Shown piece by piece: positions 20,693-32,640 of a stretch of DNA of 64,000 nucleotides. Positions within the stretch are counted from its first letter, which is position 1, and each line of letters begins with the position of its first letter. Source of the DNA: Lucifuga dentata (Eukaryota > Chordata > Actinopteri > Ophidiiformes > Bythitidae); NCBI GenBank assembly GCA_014773175.1, contig VXCM01003537.1, positions 6,427 to 70,426 of the forward strand, in the 5' to 3' direction. The notes under the pieces are model-generated. The model saw only the letters and a list, made by a program, of their open reading frames with translations. It was not told the origin of the DNA and ran no database searches. The translations under genes were made by a program, and so were the position numbers.

Positions 20693-21030
20693 GACAAACA
20701 TTCCATCTCAAACTGGTGTTGGTTGGGCGTAGCAGCAGCGGCGGCGGTGGTGGTACTGGTGCAGTTCGGGGGATTTGCAGACCCCTTGGGTGCAGCACGG
20801 GTGCAGCATGGCTTTGGAGCGTCTGCAGACGGCCCGTGGGTTCCTGCGAGCGTGGTCGAGTCGTCTGACGGCGGTTCCGTGGATTTACGGCTGTAATAAA
20901 GCGCCCAGAGCAGAGTAAGGGTGAGCGCCATTGCCAGGATCTGAGCCACGCCGATGGACACGCCCAGGAAACGCAAGACCTGCAGCTGCTTCGTCCCACG
21001 GATGAAACTGTAGATCTTTGGCCCACAGCC
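20677..21030 (-). CDS. tspan12: tspan12 last coding exon: GCG, TM4 and tail
   Basis: Acceptor tgtgtcacag|GGC. It encodes [22 protein letters not shown]4 ([20 protein letters not shown]) and the cytoplasmic tail, ending [11 protein letters not shown] then stop. The first half is highly conserved; the tail contains a Ser/Thr/Pro-rich stretch and a Thr/Ala run ([11 protein letters not shown]). The acceptor is abutted by a (GT)n microsatellite in transcript sense (21033-21073). Confidence 0.94.
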   Translation of the reverse strand, partial: GCGPKIYSFIRGTKQLQVLRFLGVSIGVAQILAMALTLTLLWALYYSRKSTEPPSDDSTTLAGTHGPSADAPKPCCTRAAPKGSANPPNCTSTTTAAAAATPNQHQFEMECLSKHDI

Positions 21031-21034
21031 CTGT

Positions 21035-21069
<35 letters not shown>

Positions 21070-22213
21070 GCGCGCCAAAAAGAGAATCATACAACAAACA
21101 CATGGAGGAATTAGTTTAACACAACAGAAAACAAACAGCCTTTTAAATATTTAATCTGTAGAGACGTTTGGTGTCATCTTTGAGTCTTTACATTAATTAT
21201 TATAATTATATTGGAAATATACTCTCTTTTAACTGAAAAATGGTGTTATGTTAGGTTTCCACACGTCATTTCCTGTCTGTTTCTAGCGTTATAACTCAGA
21301 TAGAAGCTGTTTGTATTACATGCCACTTTCTGATCATGTTAATATTACATGGAATTAAAATTAATGTTTCATTGCTGAAGCTTCTAAGATAAAATGCGAT
21401 TAGGTCACTGCAGCCGAAAACATGGCGGACAACGTTACAATACAAATACAGTATAACATATAAAAATAGAATGTTAACAAGGTTAAAACAAATCAAAGAT
21501 CAGATGAATAGTTTTAGTATCTTAAAGCCTGGATTAAAGTAGAAATAAAAAGTCTAAAGGACCAGCAGATCGTTCTGGTTCATCCTCTGGAGATCAGGAA
21601 CGTCCAGAAAGAGTTAATTTAACCAGAAATGAGCTGAATTCAAGAGAAAAGCTCAAGGGTTCATCCTCTGTGGAGCTTGACAATTTACAGTCTGACCAAA
21701 AAATGCTTAAATAAATTATAAAATATAACGTACAGGTGAGAAGACAATAAGATATACCTAAATGGGTAAGTGGGCGGGGCCTTTATTTAACTCAATTACA
21801 GAGAGAACCTGGCCAATATTAGAGACAGGCTTTTATTAGAGACAGGCCTTTATTTCTAATTTTGCTGATGGACAAACCGCGGGCTCCACGTTTACGGTTT
21901 TGTTTGACGCTGAGCCTGGTCGTCCCTTCTGGCTGGAGGGACGACGGCTGCAGAGGTTTTTAAGCGGTTTGGTATCCAAACATGGCTGCTAATAGTTTCC
22001 TGGACCAGTAAAAGACAAACGCCAAATCCAGCTTGATATCAGACCTGCTGACTCCGCCCCCCGGCTATTATTTGAATACCGGCTTTTAGTAGAGAATTTA
22101 TGCCAAATTCTCGTTCTTGATCGTTTTTGATTCTCGTCCTTATGGACAGAAAAAGTCAAGGTTCCACCAGAGAAAAATTAAAGCAGAAGCAGCAGGTATG
22201 GAGCATTAAGCTG

Positions 22214-22249
<36 letters not shown>

Positions 22250-23893
22250 CGGTGGGGGAGTCTCAGGGTTTTAGCTGTACTTGTGGCCAAAGCAGCCAGA
22301 CCGTGCAGGTTGTGTTTAAGGGTCGCTGGTAAATACGAGCATGAGTTGAAACTTGTGACATAAATGCATCTTCATCAAAGATTTTCCAAGCGAAGAGGAA
22401 GGAAAAGAGAGAAAAGTAAATAACGAAGAATATAATGTTGATGGAGGAAGTACCGACACCCGTATGATTCCTCCATGAAACAGATAAATGGCTGCCTGGT
22501 GAGAGATAATTGGTACTCTGACATCTGAAAAATATTCCTTTTATTATTTTATTTAACCTTCGTTTAACCAGGTAACGTCTGAGATTTAAAAAAACTCTTT
22601 TTCAAGATGGCAGCATGAAAACAAGTTAGAGAGAGAGAGAGAGAGAGAGAGGTGAAGAGACCAGCTGAGTGTGAGAGGTTCACCTTTGGGTGCTACATGC
22701 CTGAGAGTGTTAGTGTGCGGTAGGAGTAGGAGAGGAAGGANNNNNNNNNNNNNNNNNNNNNNNNNNNNNNNNNNNNNNNNNNNNNNNNNNNNNNNNNNNN
22801 NNNNNNNNNNNNNNNNNNNNNNNNNNNNNNNNNNNNNNNNNNNNNNNNNNNNNNNNNNNNNNNNNNNNNNNNNNNNNNNNNNNNNNNNNNNNNNNNNNNN
22901 NNNNNNNNNNNNNNNNNNNNNNNNNNNNNNNNNNNNNNNNNNNNNNNNNNNNNNNNNNNNNNNNNNNNNNNNNNNNNNNNNNNNNNNNNNNNNNNNNNNN
23001 NNNNNNNNNNNNNNNNNNNNNNNNNNNNNNNNNNNNNNNNNNNNNNNNNNNNNNNNNNNNNNNNNNNNNNNNNNNNNNNNNNNNNNNNNNNNNNNNNNNN
23101 NNNNNNNNNNNNNNNNNNNNNNNNNNNNNNNNNNNNNNNNNNNNNNNNNNNNNNNNNNNNNNNNNNNNNNNNNNNNNNNNNNNNNNNNNNNNNNNNNNNN
23201 NNNNNNNNNNNNNNNNNNNNNNNNNNNNNNNNNNNNNNNNNNNNNNNNNAGGAAAGGAAGGAGAGGAGGAGGAGAGGAAGGAGAGGAGGAGGGGAAGGAG
23301 AAGGAGGAGAAGGAAAGGAAGGAGAGGAGGAGGAGAGGAAGGAGAGGAGGAGGGGAAGGAGAAGGAGGAGAAGGAAAGGAAGGAGAGGAGGAGGAGAGGA
23401 AGGAGAGGAGGAGGGGAAGGAGAAGGAGGAGAAGGAAAGGAAGGAGAGGAGGAGGAGAGGAAGGAGAGGAGGAGGGGAAGGAGAAGGAGGAGAAGGAAAG
23501 GAAGGAGAGGAGGAGGAGAGGAAGGAGAGGAGGAGGGGAAGGAGAAGGAGGAGAAGGAAAGGAAGGAGAGGAGGAGGAGAGGAAGGAGAGGAGGAGGGGA
23601 AGGAGAAGGAGGAGAAGGAAAGGAAGGAGAGGAGGAGGAGAGGAAGGAGAGGAGGAGGGGAAGGAGAAGGAGGAGAAGGAAAGGAAGGAGAGGAGGAGGA
23701 GAGGAAGGAGAGGAGGAGGGGAAGAATGAGGAGGAGGAGGAGGAAAGGAAAGAGGAGGAGGGGAAGAAGGAGGAAGAGGAGGAAAGGAAGGAGAGGAGGA
23801 GGCAGGTAGATGTGTACAGAGCGTCTCTCCTCCACATTCCTCAGACCTGACACACTGACTCATCCTTTCCTGAAGCATCAACGCTGATCTGGA

Positions 23894-23950
<57 letters not shown>

Positions 23951-24963
23951 GCGTTGTCCTCTCTGTTTCCTTTTGATTTTGCTGAGTCACAATTTCTGCA
24001 GTCCCACAAAACATCCAAACTCAAAACAGCAAAGTAAAAGTACAAACTTTAGCAAAAAAAAAAAATCTACTTAAAAATGTCAAATTCTGCAGATTTACAT
24101 GTTTTATTTTTATTTAGGGTCTATTTAAGACCTTTTTACTGCTTTAATGATCCACTTCTGTCCTTTCTGAAGCACTGTTGAGCACACTGAGTGATAACGG
24201 GCCATTTTAGATACTGTCTCTTTAAGGCCCGCCTCTTGAAAAGCTCGCTCTCTTCTGATTGGCTGGTTGTTTCCTGTGATCAGTTAGGGGTGTGTCTAAA
24301 AAAATAAAATGCTTTACATGTAGACATCAACATATTGCAGAAGTAAAGGACCAATCAAATCTCTCTCTCTCTGTCCCCCTTTTAATTAGTTGTAATGGCT
24401 GGATTCTGTGGGGTTCTGCAGGGTTCTATAAGGTTGTGTGGGTTCTGCAGGGCTCTGCAGTCACCAGTCGTGACTCCAGTTCTAACACTCTGAATGGTTT
24501 CTTCCCCTGATTGAACTCTGCAGGTAATTTCAGGCTAACAGCGTCTGATGGGAAACGTGCTGCTGTGACTGTTTTAAGCAAATTGAATTTTACACGCAAA
24601 TTAAATTTCCACAGGACAACAAAAGCAAGCACATGCACAAACACACACATGCTGCTCTCCTGGTGTTTTATAGGTTTTAGACAGCAGGAAACACAAAGCT
24701 CTGCTGTTTGTTCTCCTAAAATCTGAAAGTGAAGAATTGTGTTCATGGCGAGGGTTTCTCACTTCTTGGTGGAGGTCGCTGAGGTCACGGTAGTGGGCGT
24801 GGCGAGCGCATCCCGGGTACTGATTGGAGCAGCAGGAGTCTGGCGGCCATTCCATCTCTGTCATCTCCAGCCAATCAGTGAAGTAGATCACCCCGCAGCA
24901 TTTAAACTGCTGGCGAAACACACACAGCCACTACACATCGGTGCATCACAAAAGATAAAAGGC

Positions 24964-24996
<33 letters not shown>

Positions 24997-25118
24997 GACC
25001 TCTGACCTCAGTCTGGAAGGTGTTCCAGGTGTGTGTGAGCCACTGGTACCGCTGCAAACCGTAATTTGGCATCCGGGACTTCAAGCTGATCATATCAGAA
25101 CGCTGCACTGCGGGCTGA

Positions 25119-25154
<36 letters not shown>

Positions 25155-27925
25155 TCATAAGACTCTTCCTAATCCAGGGAATTTGTTTTTTGTTGTTTTG
25201 TGTTACAGGAAGAGATGATGTGGCGAGAAAGAGGGACATCTGGGCAATTTAGTTTAGCATGCTAACGGTATGGCCCAGACCTGAATAAACGATGGATGAG
25301 TGGATGGATCACATCATGTGGGATTTAAAAAATATTTTACAAAAATTTAAATTTAAATTAAAAAATATACAGTATATATACTGTATACATACTGTATACA
25401 TACATAAATATACAGTATATATGCTGTATATTTTTTATATATATTTATATATTTTTTAATTTATATTTTTTTTTTACTGGATTTTCAAGACTTTTGTCAT
25501 TTATATATATATACACATATACATATATATATACATGTATATATACATATATATTTTCATTGGAAAAATAGAATTTGACCTGTATAAATATAGATATAGA
25601 TATAATATAAATATATAAATATAGATACAGATATTATTGATATCAGTCTTGAAAATCCAGTATCAGGCTATAAATTAAACCTTTATCTGGTTCAGGTAAC
25701 CCCNGCCCCCCCGCCCCAGGCTCCTCCCCCTACAGAGCTCTCTCTCCCGCTGATAAGAAACCATTGAGAAACGACTGTAATACCACAGAACACCTGCAGG
25801 CAGGTGAGCCATGCTGTGATGAAGTACAGATGGAGGAGAAACCCCTGCAGGTCATACACACACACACACACACACAACTACTCTGATTCCACATCAAAGC
25901 TGCAGAGATAAACTCTGTTTGTTTTGACTCATATTAGATGAAAATCTATTTTTTTTTTAACTCTTTATCTCCTGATGGAGCTCAGCAGAGATTCTGGTAA
26001 AAAAAAAAAAAAAAAAAAAANTTTTTTTTTTTTATATATCTTTTGCTTTTTGAAACATTCATAATGTGTCTAAACTGTACAGGCTGCTAATCCGTCCCTA
26101 CATCAATTTCTGATCTCGCAACCAATCAACCAATCACGATATTCTACGCTTATTTGTCTCTAATTAAGGCAGTAATGCGATTAAAAACATAATGCATTGA
26201 CCTGCATTATATTATATATATTATTAGATATGTATTTATTTACATGGCTGCATGAGCTCTGGGGGNAGCGCTGAGCGGATGGGACTGACATGTCTGGTTA
26301 TTCTTAGCGTGGATTCTGGATTCTGTCAGAGTCGAGTTTCTCAGCAGCAGCAAAGTGAATCTTCTCACCTGGTCATACGTCCACACGCCGCTCGCCAGCT
26401 CCACGCAGAAGATCACCAGCAGACTGCCAAAGTACTGCGACAGACACGGAGACGAGTTAGCCCGAGACGCTTCCTGTCCTCACACCTGGACTAAAAACTC
26501 AGACGAGTCAAACTCTTCAGTCAAAACTACAAAACACTACAAATACACAGAAAAAAAAGAGTTTCAGCAGCAGCATTTACTCATTATTACTGCCCTCAGC
26601 ACTCCATAATGCAAAGTAAAAGAGTAAAAAGAAAGGAGAGAGAGAAGGAAGGAAGGAAGGAAGGAAGCAAGAATTAGAAAGTAAGAAGGAAGGAAAGAGA
26701 AGGAAAAATAAAAAAAGATCAGAAGGAAACAAAGAAAAGAAGAAAGACAAAGAAAGCATAAAGAAAGGAAGAAGAAGAAGAAGGAGGAGGAGGACAAGAA
26801 GAAGTGACAAGAAGAGCATAGAGTAAAGGGTAGAAAGAATGGCAGAAAATGCAAGAAAGAAAGACAAAAACAGCAAGGAAGAAAGCAAGAAGGAAGGAAA
26901 AATGAAATAACCAAAGAGGTGAAGAAAAAGAAATAGGAAGAAAGAAATACAGAATGAAAGAAAGCAGGAAAAAAGAAGGAAAAATAGGATAAGAAGGAAG
27001 TAAAATGACAAAAATTAAACAGAATCTGCCAAGTAATTAAAGGACCATACGACTCATTTTGCATGTTTGAGCCTAATATATTCAGTTTTCATACGTTACG
27101 TTACTGACAATCATTTCCCAAAGGATAAAACCGTATTTCAGCTTTCCTGATATTTTGCAAAATCTCTTAATCTTCAAAAATCAAATATTCAAGTGATACA
27201 CCCACCTTAAAAATCCATGTTTCTCCTGCTAATAGTTACACAGCCTTATGAAGTCACGGTCCTTTAAATTTTTCCATAAATGCAGGTCTTCTTTTGGGAC
27301 TATATTCCCCAGTGGAGGCATACATTCACTCCACGCTTTTTATTGAGCTTAAACGCTAAAATTATGTAACTTCTAAAAAAAAAAAAAGTAGTATGCTTTA
27401 AGAAATTATTGTCAGTAACGTTGTGTTTGAAAATTGAATGTATTGCGCTCAAACATGCAAAATAGATGGCATGGTCCTTTAAAAGTACAAAGTCTCAGAA
27501 AATGGAAAATTCTGGAGTAAAGTAGCAGATTTTACTTCAGTAATTAAATAAATACAGAGAGGCTGAGTCAGTCAGAGGTACAGCAGCAAACGAGGTGATG
27601 AAACAGCCTCTTCAGGTAAACACACACACACACACACGACGCATTATGAAGATGAATGAGTGTGTCGTCAGCGTTAACAGAGACGTCAGAGGCTGCATGA
27701 CGCTGATGAGCTGTTTGTTTGCAAAGTGTAAATATTAACGGCAGACAGATGGACCTGCTGCCTGCTTTGTTAGTGCTGCAGTCCATTTAGACAACACACG
27801 CACACGCACACACACACACACACACACAAAGAGAAGTCAGAAAAATCTCACTCCCCTGTCTTTTCAGCCTGCTATCTATCAATTTGTGTGAGGTTGAACT
27901 TTTAACCTCTCACAAGTCCTCATCT

Positions 27926-27958
<33 letters not shown>

Positions 27959-30900
27959 CTGTGTTAGACAAGGAGCTCTGCCAGGTGAGAAAATATGAAC
28001 CCACTCTGAACCTTCCTGCATGTCTCTGTCTCTTCTCCTGCAAACAGCTTTTCATTATTCTGAGGTTTTCATCGTTTTATCCACCCGTTTGGACCAGATC
28101 AGGATTTCCTGCCCAGATTTCCATCAAATCCACCGAGGAGATTCCTATTTCCCAGAGGATGCTGCTGGATTAGTTTTGATGCCCTCTCACACCACCATCA
28201 GGGAAAAACTTCCACTTTCACATAAAAAATACAACTTAAAATCCAGGTTTCCATGAACGTTACACAGCGCATTGATGCTCCCAACAGGATGAAGACATGC
28301 ATGGAATTATTCAGCAGTTTTCCAAATATATGTGAGGCGTAATCAGAGCAGGAGGCGAGGAAATGCATGAGGACGTGTCTTCCACCCATTACAACATTTA
28401 CACGACTGATTAAATCGATTTATGACATAATCTGGATCTGTGACTCAGATGAGATTCCTGTGATTTAATGTGAGGGGCGGAGCCACCAGGGAGGGAGACG
28501 GAGGGAGAGGGGAGGACAGGTGGAGGAAGATAGGAGACAGAGTTTAAGATTAGTCAAAGGGGAGNCTATTTTTAAAAGACCTTTTCCTGGAAACGCCCAG
28601 CAGACTAAAACAGCGAGAGCCGACGCCTCCGTCCTGCAGCCAGGCTACATGTAAACATCCACAAACAAAAACATCAATACCATAAACAAAATCAAAAACT
28701 AGTAAATATAAACATCAGCCTCAATGCCCATAAACAAAAACATCAATGCCCATGAAAACAAAAAACAAAAAATCAGCCTCAATGCCCCATAAAAAAAAAT
28801 CAGCCTCAGTACCCCATAAACAAAATTCTGTAAAAATACAATTTCTAGGAATTTTTAATATGAAAAATAATTAAAAAAAATTTTTGACAATAAAAAATTA
28901 ATCGACGTTATCGATCATGATCAATTTTTAACTGAGGTTTCTGCAGATTTGGCAGAAATGTCCAGATTTTCACAAGCAAAAATGTGTCTAATAAAGACTT
29001 TTTTCAGGTTTAATGTGAAATAAAAATAAAATTATAAAATGACTTCAGGGTTAAAGGGTATTCAGCAGGTTTCTGAGCCGTAAACTTAGAGACTAAAACG
29101 TTTTCTGCGTGCAGAAATAGAGCAGCTTGTGGACAGGAAGAGGCGGAGCGGTTCGCCTGCATTGTGGCCGTTATCTCCCAGGTGTGTCGGGTGTTTGAGA
29201 ACGTGTTTGAGGACGGGCGGGGGCACTTCCTGTCTCCGCTCGTTTCCCATCGTCCCTCCTGTGGGATCCTATTCATCCACATGAAGCCACTCTCTGTGGC
29301 TTCTGGCATTCTTGTGTTTCAGGACACAGTGAGGGGACAGTATTATCTCCACAGTGGGACAATAGGGAAACCCGACGACCCCCTCCCCNCCCACACACAC
29401 ACACACACACACGTCCCCACCCACTCAGGTGGCTCAGACACAGACAGCCAGATGCTTCGGACCCTCACACAAAGACACAAACAAACCCATAATAAACAAT
29501 AAACCCTCTGATGTCTGCAGGTTAGACAACTTCCTCATAACACTGTGATCAAAAATACAATCAATCAATCAATAAATAACAATTATAAAGGTTTTATATT
29601 TATAAAATGTAGAAAGATTTTTTAAATTGAATTTAAAAATGTAAAAAAAAGTATAAATTATTAATTATGATTAATATATATATTTATTATTTCTAAATAT
29701 ATACTGTGTATGTAATACATATAATAAAATAATAATTATAAAGAGGCTTTTTATTTTATAAAAAAAATTTGCAAAGCATTTCTAAAATTAAATTGAAAAG
29801 TAAAACAAAAATTTGTCCTTAATAATTATTTTTGATGAATAAATAAAAATGTAGTATTGATCCTCTCAGCTGTAAATATATTTGAGGTTATATTTTAAAT
29901 AAGTTAATGTTCTTTACTTTTAAATTTTGCTTTTAAAATGTGTTTAGTTTGACAGACAGGTGAAGTTTCGTACCCAGGATAAGAGCAGCAGATTGCATTT
30001 CAGCGTGCCGCAGTATCCCACCATCGCCACGATGATTAGAAAACAACACACAGCCACGATGACCGGATGGACAGCTGGAGAATATGTAAGAACTGCTGCT
30101 TCCTCCAGCCTGAAAACAGAGAGAGAGAGAGGGAGAGGGAGAGAGAGAGAGTCTCATTCAGAGTTTGTTGGCAGAGTTTTGGTTTTTTATCTCTCTATTT
30201 CTGTTCTCTTCCCCCTCAGCTGCATCATTATTAATCCAGCAGCATAAATGATGAACACATTCTGCAGGAATGTGGCATGTAGCGTGTAGCATGTTTCTGT
30301 CTCTCCATGACAGAGGACGAAGAGCAAAACTACCGGCTGAGTTTTACAAACAATCATTCCCCTTTTTAAACAGAAAAATAGAATTTAGAATTTTTGCCAC
30401 AGCATGTTTTAAATGGATAAATAGCGTTTAATGTTGTCCCAAAATATAATTATCTTTGGAGAGTAAATGTCATAATTAATTTTGAAGATAAAACGTCCCC
30501 AAATAAAAATCCCTGAATTTCCTTCCAGCTCATTTTTCATGAAATAAACTGTGTTGAGTTTCAGGCTGAGAGGAAACTTTCAGATTTTTAGGACATTATT
30601 GGTTCTATAACAAAATCAAGCAGCATATTTTTATCAGGCTCGTTTTTGGTTTTGACTGGTTTTTCACTAAAAAAAATGCTTCCCCTCAGGTCAAAGGTCA
30701 GTTCAGGTCAACGCACAAGCACATTTTCAGCCTGTCAGCTGTTTGAGCAGCCAGTTAATCAGCATCTTTTCCTATCAAATATATCTGAATATTAACAGGA
30801 AACCAGGATGTTACTTCACCGTAGTGATGCAGAGGTTTAGGAATGGATTGTGGACAGTTTTGATTTTCAACTGAGGTCTTTCAGAAGGGCAGAGGTCACG

Positions 30901-32566
30901 ATTATCCTGAACAGGTAAAGCAGAAACGGCTTTTTAAACGCATCTTTAGGTTTTGTACCGTGCAGCCAGAGATGCTACAGCTCAACAACATCAAGCAGGA
31001 ATAAGATCAGACAGCAGCATGGCCTTTATTTACATTTTGTTGTATTTTAGTCATTTTCACATGTTTTGGCTCAGCTGAAGGAGTGTTTGAGTTAACAGTT
31101 GTGATTTAATTATCCACATCTTCTCCCATAAGATGATTATTTGTCATATAGACTCAACACACACATGGATAATGGACACTAAAAGGACATCAGAAAGTCT
31201 GTTGTACTCACCTGGTGTGAGCTGTCAGGGTCAGGACAGTGTTGAGGGAGTCCCTGAGCCAAGCTGCCACTCCCAGGACACATGCTGACATCAGCTGAGA
31301 TGCGCACACACACACGCACGCAGAAACATACATACCAACATATCACTTTCTGTTTCCTACAAATAACATCTCAGAATGTCAAACATGCACACACATACAG
31401 AGGGCGGCTTACTTAAGCTGCAGCCTATCGAAGAGAGAAAGTGCTGAGAGAGAGAGAGAGAGAGAGCTGACATAATCATTTACTGTTATGTAGAGAAGCT
31501 GAGAGTGGCCATAGTTGCTGTGTTTTTTTTTAGGTATCAGCAAATCTCAGATCAGATCTCTGATTGGCTTTCTGATAAATGTGCTGCCACATTATAAAGA
31601 TATCAACAAAAATTATAAAAAGAATTATAAAAATTAAAATTATAAAGATATCAACAACCTGTAGCAGCTCGACAAATGTGACTTTAATTCCTTTGTACAA
31701 TTTGCATGTTGTTACTATCACTTTTTTATGTATTTATTTTCATAATCCTTTTCCAACTTGACACAGCTATGCCAACAATGCTGTAAAAAAAATCCTCCAC
31801 AGCTGATATGACGCCATCATTTGAGGTTTTTTTTCATATTTGGGAAGAAGTCTGAGAGGTCAAATGAGGTGAGTCATAGTTCAAAGCCACAATCAGAGAT
31901 ATTAAGCAGGAGTACATACTGAAAACATGCATGGGGTCTTCATGTATGTAATGCTGCTGCAGCACGTGACAAGTTGAGAATAAACCTCAGTGTATTTGTA
32001 TGTCATAAGCCTTCAAACTGGACTTCCTGTTTACATTTATCTTCTCAGTGGTACCAAATGCTCCCACACAAATACTCCAGAGGGCCCAATGGGAATGTAA
32101 ACTGAAAGAGGACCACCATTCCCAGCTCGTCCTATTTTGATGCGTATGCGAACCTTATCACAATAAAGTGTGATGAAAATGTTTCACAGATTGAAACATT
32201 TAAACTACTTTACTTTAAAGAAGTTGAGTAGTTTTGCTAGATTTTTATTTCTAGATGTTCTTCCCTGACAGATTTTTTTCAGAATCGAGATTTTTCTAGA
32301 AGCAAGCAGAAAATTGGAATGGTATGATATTCCCATGATGCCAAAAACTCTGTCATCCTATCTAAAATGATTCTTACAGTGCAGCTAAAATAAAAGCCAA
32401 CTTCAGTGAAAAGGGAAATTGGGGGGAAAAAAAGTTTTATCCTCCAGAGAGTTAAAGCCCCGTGAAGGCAGCATGGAGGCCGACCACCTGCTCCTCTCAC
32501 CCAGAAGAGTAAGTTGAGCGCGTAGAGGAGGCAGCGCAGGCACCGCACCGCGTCTTCCCGAGCCAT
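20677..32566 (-). CDS. tspan12: tspan12 (tetraspanin-12), complete CDS, 7 coding exons
   Basis: Four-pass plasma-membrane tetraspanin. The mammalian protein is a Norrin co-receptor that promotes FZD4/LRP5 beta-catenin signalling in retinal vessels and also binds ADAM10. Exons in transcript order: 32501-32566, 31212-31294, 29974-30109, 26369-26434, 25007-25114, 24763-24906, 20677-21030; 318 codons plus stop, all GT-AG and in phase. Features: [20 protein letters not shown] start with Cys9/Cys12 (palmitoylation-type); TM1 about 13-37, TM2 61-83, TM3 88-112, TM4 222-246; large extracellular loop with CCG at 156-158, PDSCC at 175-179, PGC at 184-186 and GCG at 202-204. The cytoplasmic tail (about 72 residues) is long and Thr/Ala-rich but ends near a conserved FEME motif. 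The gene is divergent from ing3 and convergent with kcnd2. Confidence 0.95.
22741..23249. other. Assembly gap (509 N)
   Basis: A run of N in tspan12 intron 6, bordered on the right by the 61-bp polypurine minisatellite and on the left by agaggaagga of the same type. The gap is probably uncollapsed repeat. Confidence 0.95.
23250..23800. repeat. 61-bp polypurine minisatellite
   Basis: The phase slips one base per 60-base line, showing a 61-bp unit of pure A/G sequence, nearly identical in about 7.7 copies to roughly 23720, then a degenerate GGA-rich tail. On the transcript strand of tspan12 it is polypyrimidine. It likely extends into the adjacent N gap. The long open frames across it are repeat artefacts. 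Confidence 0.92.
23896..23947. repeat. (GT)26 microsatellite
   Basis: Uninterrupted gt dinucleotide in tspan12 intron 6. Confidence 0.95.
24173..24290. repeat. Dispersed repeat (GCACACTGAGTGA...GGCCCGCCTC)
   Basis: 'gagcacactgagtgataac' and 'cattttagatactgtc' recur at 63939-64000 as 'aagcacactgagtgaaaac' and 'tattttaggtactgtc'. The family is not identified; it is non-coding. Confidence 0.55.
24763..24906 (-). CDS. tspan12: tspan12 coding exon 6: CCG and PDSCC loop motifs
   Basis: Acceptor gccagcag|TTT, donor GAA|gtgaga, 48 codons: [20 protein letters not shown], then PPDSCC, a PGC and DLSDLHQE. It carries five of the extracellular-loop cysteines typical of this tetraspanin. The intron to exon 5 is only 100 bp and consists largely of a (CA)n tract. 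Confidence 0.95.
25007..25114 (-). CDS. tspan12: tspan12 coding exon 5: first part of large loop
   Basis: Acceptor gcgctcag|CCC, donor GAG|gtcaga, 36 codons including [18 protein letters not shown] and [12 protein letters not shown]. It is about three residues shorter at its start than my recollection of the human exon. (GT)n in transcript sense precedes the acceptor and (CA)n follows the donor. Confidence 0.93.
25330..25665. repeat. AT-rich block with TATACAGTATATATACTGTATA palindromes
   Basis: tspan12 intron 4 stretch of alternating purine/pyrimidine, with repeated atacagtatatatactgtat and (atatac)n, and ttttcaagac / tcttgaaaatcc inverted segments at its edges (25484 and 25646), suggesting a hairpin-forming repeat. 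Confidence 0.65.
26369..26434 (-). CDS. tspan12: tspan12 coding exon 4: TM3
   Basis: Acceptor gtctgtcgcag|TAC, donor CAG|gtgaga, 22 codons: [20 protein letters not shown] then DQ. Phase 0 at both ends. Confidence 0.94.
26435..29973 (-). other. tspan12 intron 3 (between coding exons 3 and 4)
   Basis: No exon found. It holds a degenerate GAAGG/AAAG purine stretch (26630-27000), an inverted TTAA MITE (27037-27482), (CA)n tracts at 27620, 27813 and 27932, Ns at 28565 and 29389, a degenerate 'catcaatgcccataaacaaaa' repeat (28670-28830) and AT-rich DNA to 29940. Confidence 0.65.
27037..27482 (-). mobile_element. TTAA-flanked MITE, subfamily A, inverted and deleted
   Basis: TTAAAGGACCATACG at the left and GGCATGGTCCTTTAA at the right, with about 140 bp missing in the middle after a poly-A run near 27376. 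It lies in tspan12 intron 3; relative to tspan12 it is in sense orientation. Confidence 0.78.
29974..30109 (-). CDS. tspan12: tspan12 coding exon 3: TM2
   Basis: Acceptor ttttcag|G, donor TGG|gtacga, 136 bp. It encodes LEEAAVLTY, the TM2 run [20 protein letters not shown] and the start of the inner loop/TM3. A (CT)n tract in transcript sense (30118-30152) lies directly upstream of the acceptor. Confidence 0.94.
30118..30152. repeat. (GA)n microsatellite beside tspan12 exon 3
   Basis: agagagagagagggagaggg-type tract; on the tspan12 strand it is a (CT)n lying 9-43 bases upstream of the exon 3 acceptor. Confidence 0.9.
31212..31294 (-). CDS. tspan12: tspan12 coding exon 2: end of TM1 and small loop
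   Basis: Acceptor gatgcgcatctcag|CTG, donor AG|gtgagta, 83 bp, phase 0 in, 2 out. It encodes [20 protein letters not shown] and a LTLTAHT stretch matching the first extracellular loop of TSPAN12. Confidence 0.93.
32501..32566 (-). CDS. tspan12: tspan12 coding exon 1
   Basis: ATG at 32566 (gtcgggATGGCT, G at +4) through Trp22; donor TGG|gtgaga. The peptide start [20 protein letters not shown] is nearly that of human TSPAN12. A short upstream ORF begins in the leader. Confidence 0.95.
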
Positions 32567-32640
32567 CCCGACAGCAGCTCCGCGCCGCTCCTTATCCTAA
32601 CCCGGGACACCATGGCAACATCATTCCCTGTCAACAAATA
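32567..32640 (-). promoter_or_regulatory. tspan12: tspan12 leader with short upstream ORF
   Basis: On the minus strand ttgttgacag (a possible acceptor) is followed by ATGATGTTGCCATGG and then an in-frame TAA, a 10-codon uORF ending about 25 bp before the tspan12 ATG. A 5' UTR exon boundary here would mirror the non-coding first exon of mammalian genes. Inference only. Confidence 0.4.

Larger units (their letters stand above)
30110..32500 (-). other. tspan12 introns 1 and 2
   Basis: Apart from coding exon 2 (31212-31294), nothing recognisable was seen: a (GA)n block beside exon 3 (30118-30152), (GA)n at 31450-31467 and a 'attataaaaattaaaa' low-complexity stretch near 31610. Confidence 0.55.

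Noticed and set aside
22586..23881. Very long open frames (350-430 codons) on both strands
   Set aside because: They consist of Pro/Ser/Leu or Arg/Glu/Gly runs from the 61-bp polypurine array and cross 509 Ns; not protein coding.
26564..27064. 166- and 144-codon minus-strand frames rich in Phe/Leu/Ser
   Set aside because: Pure translation of a degenerate GAAGG/AAAG purine stretch in tspan12 intron 3.
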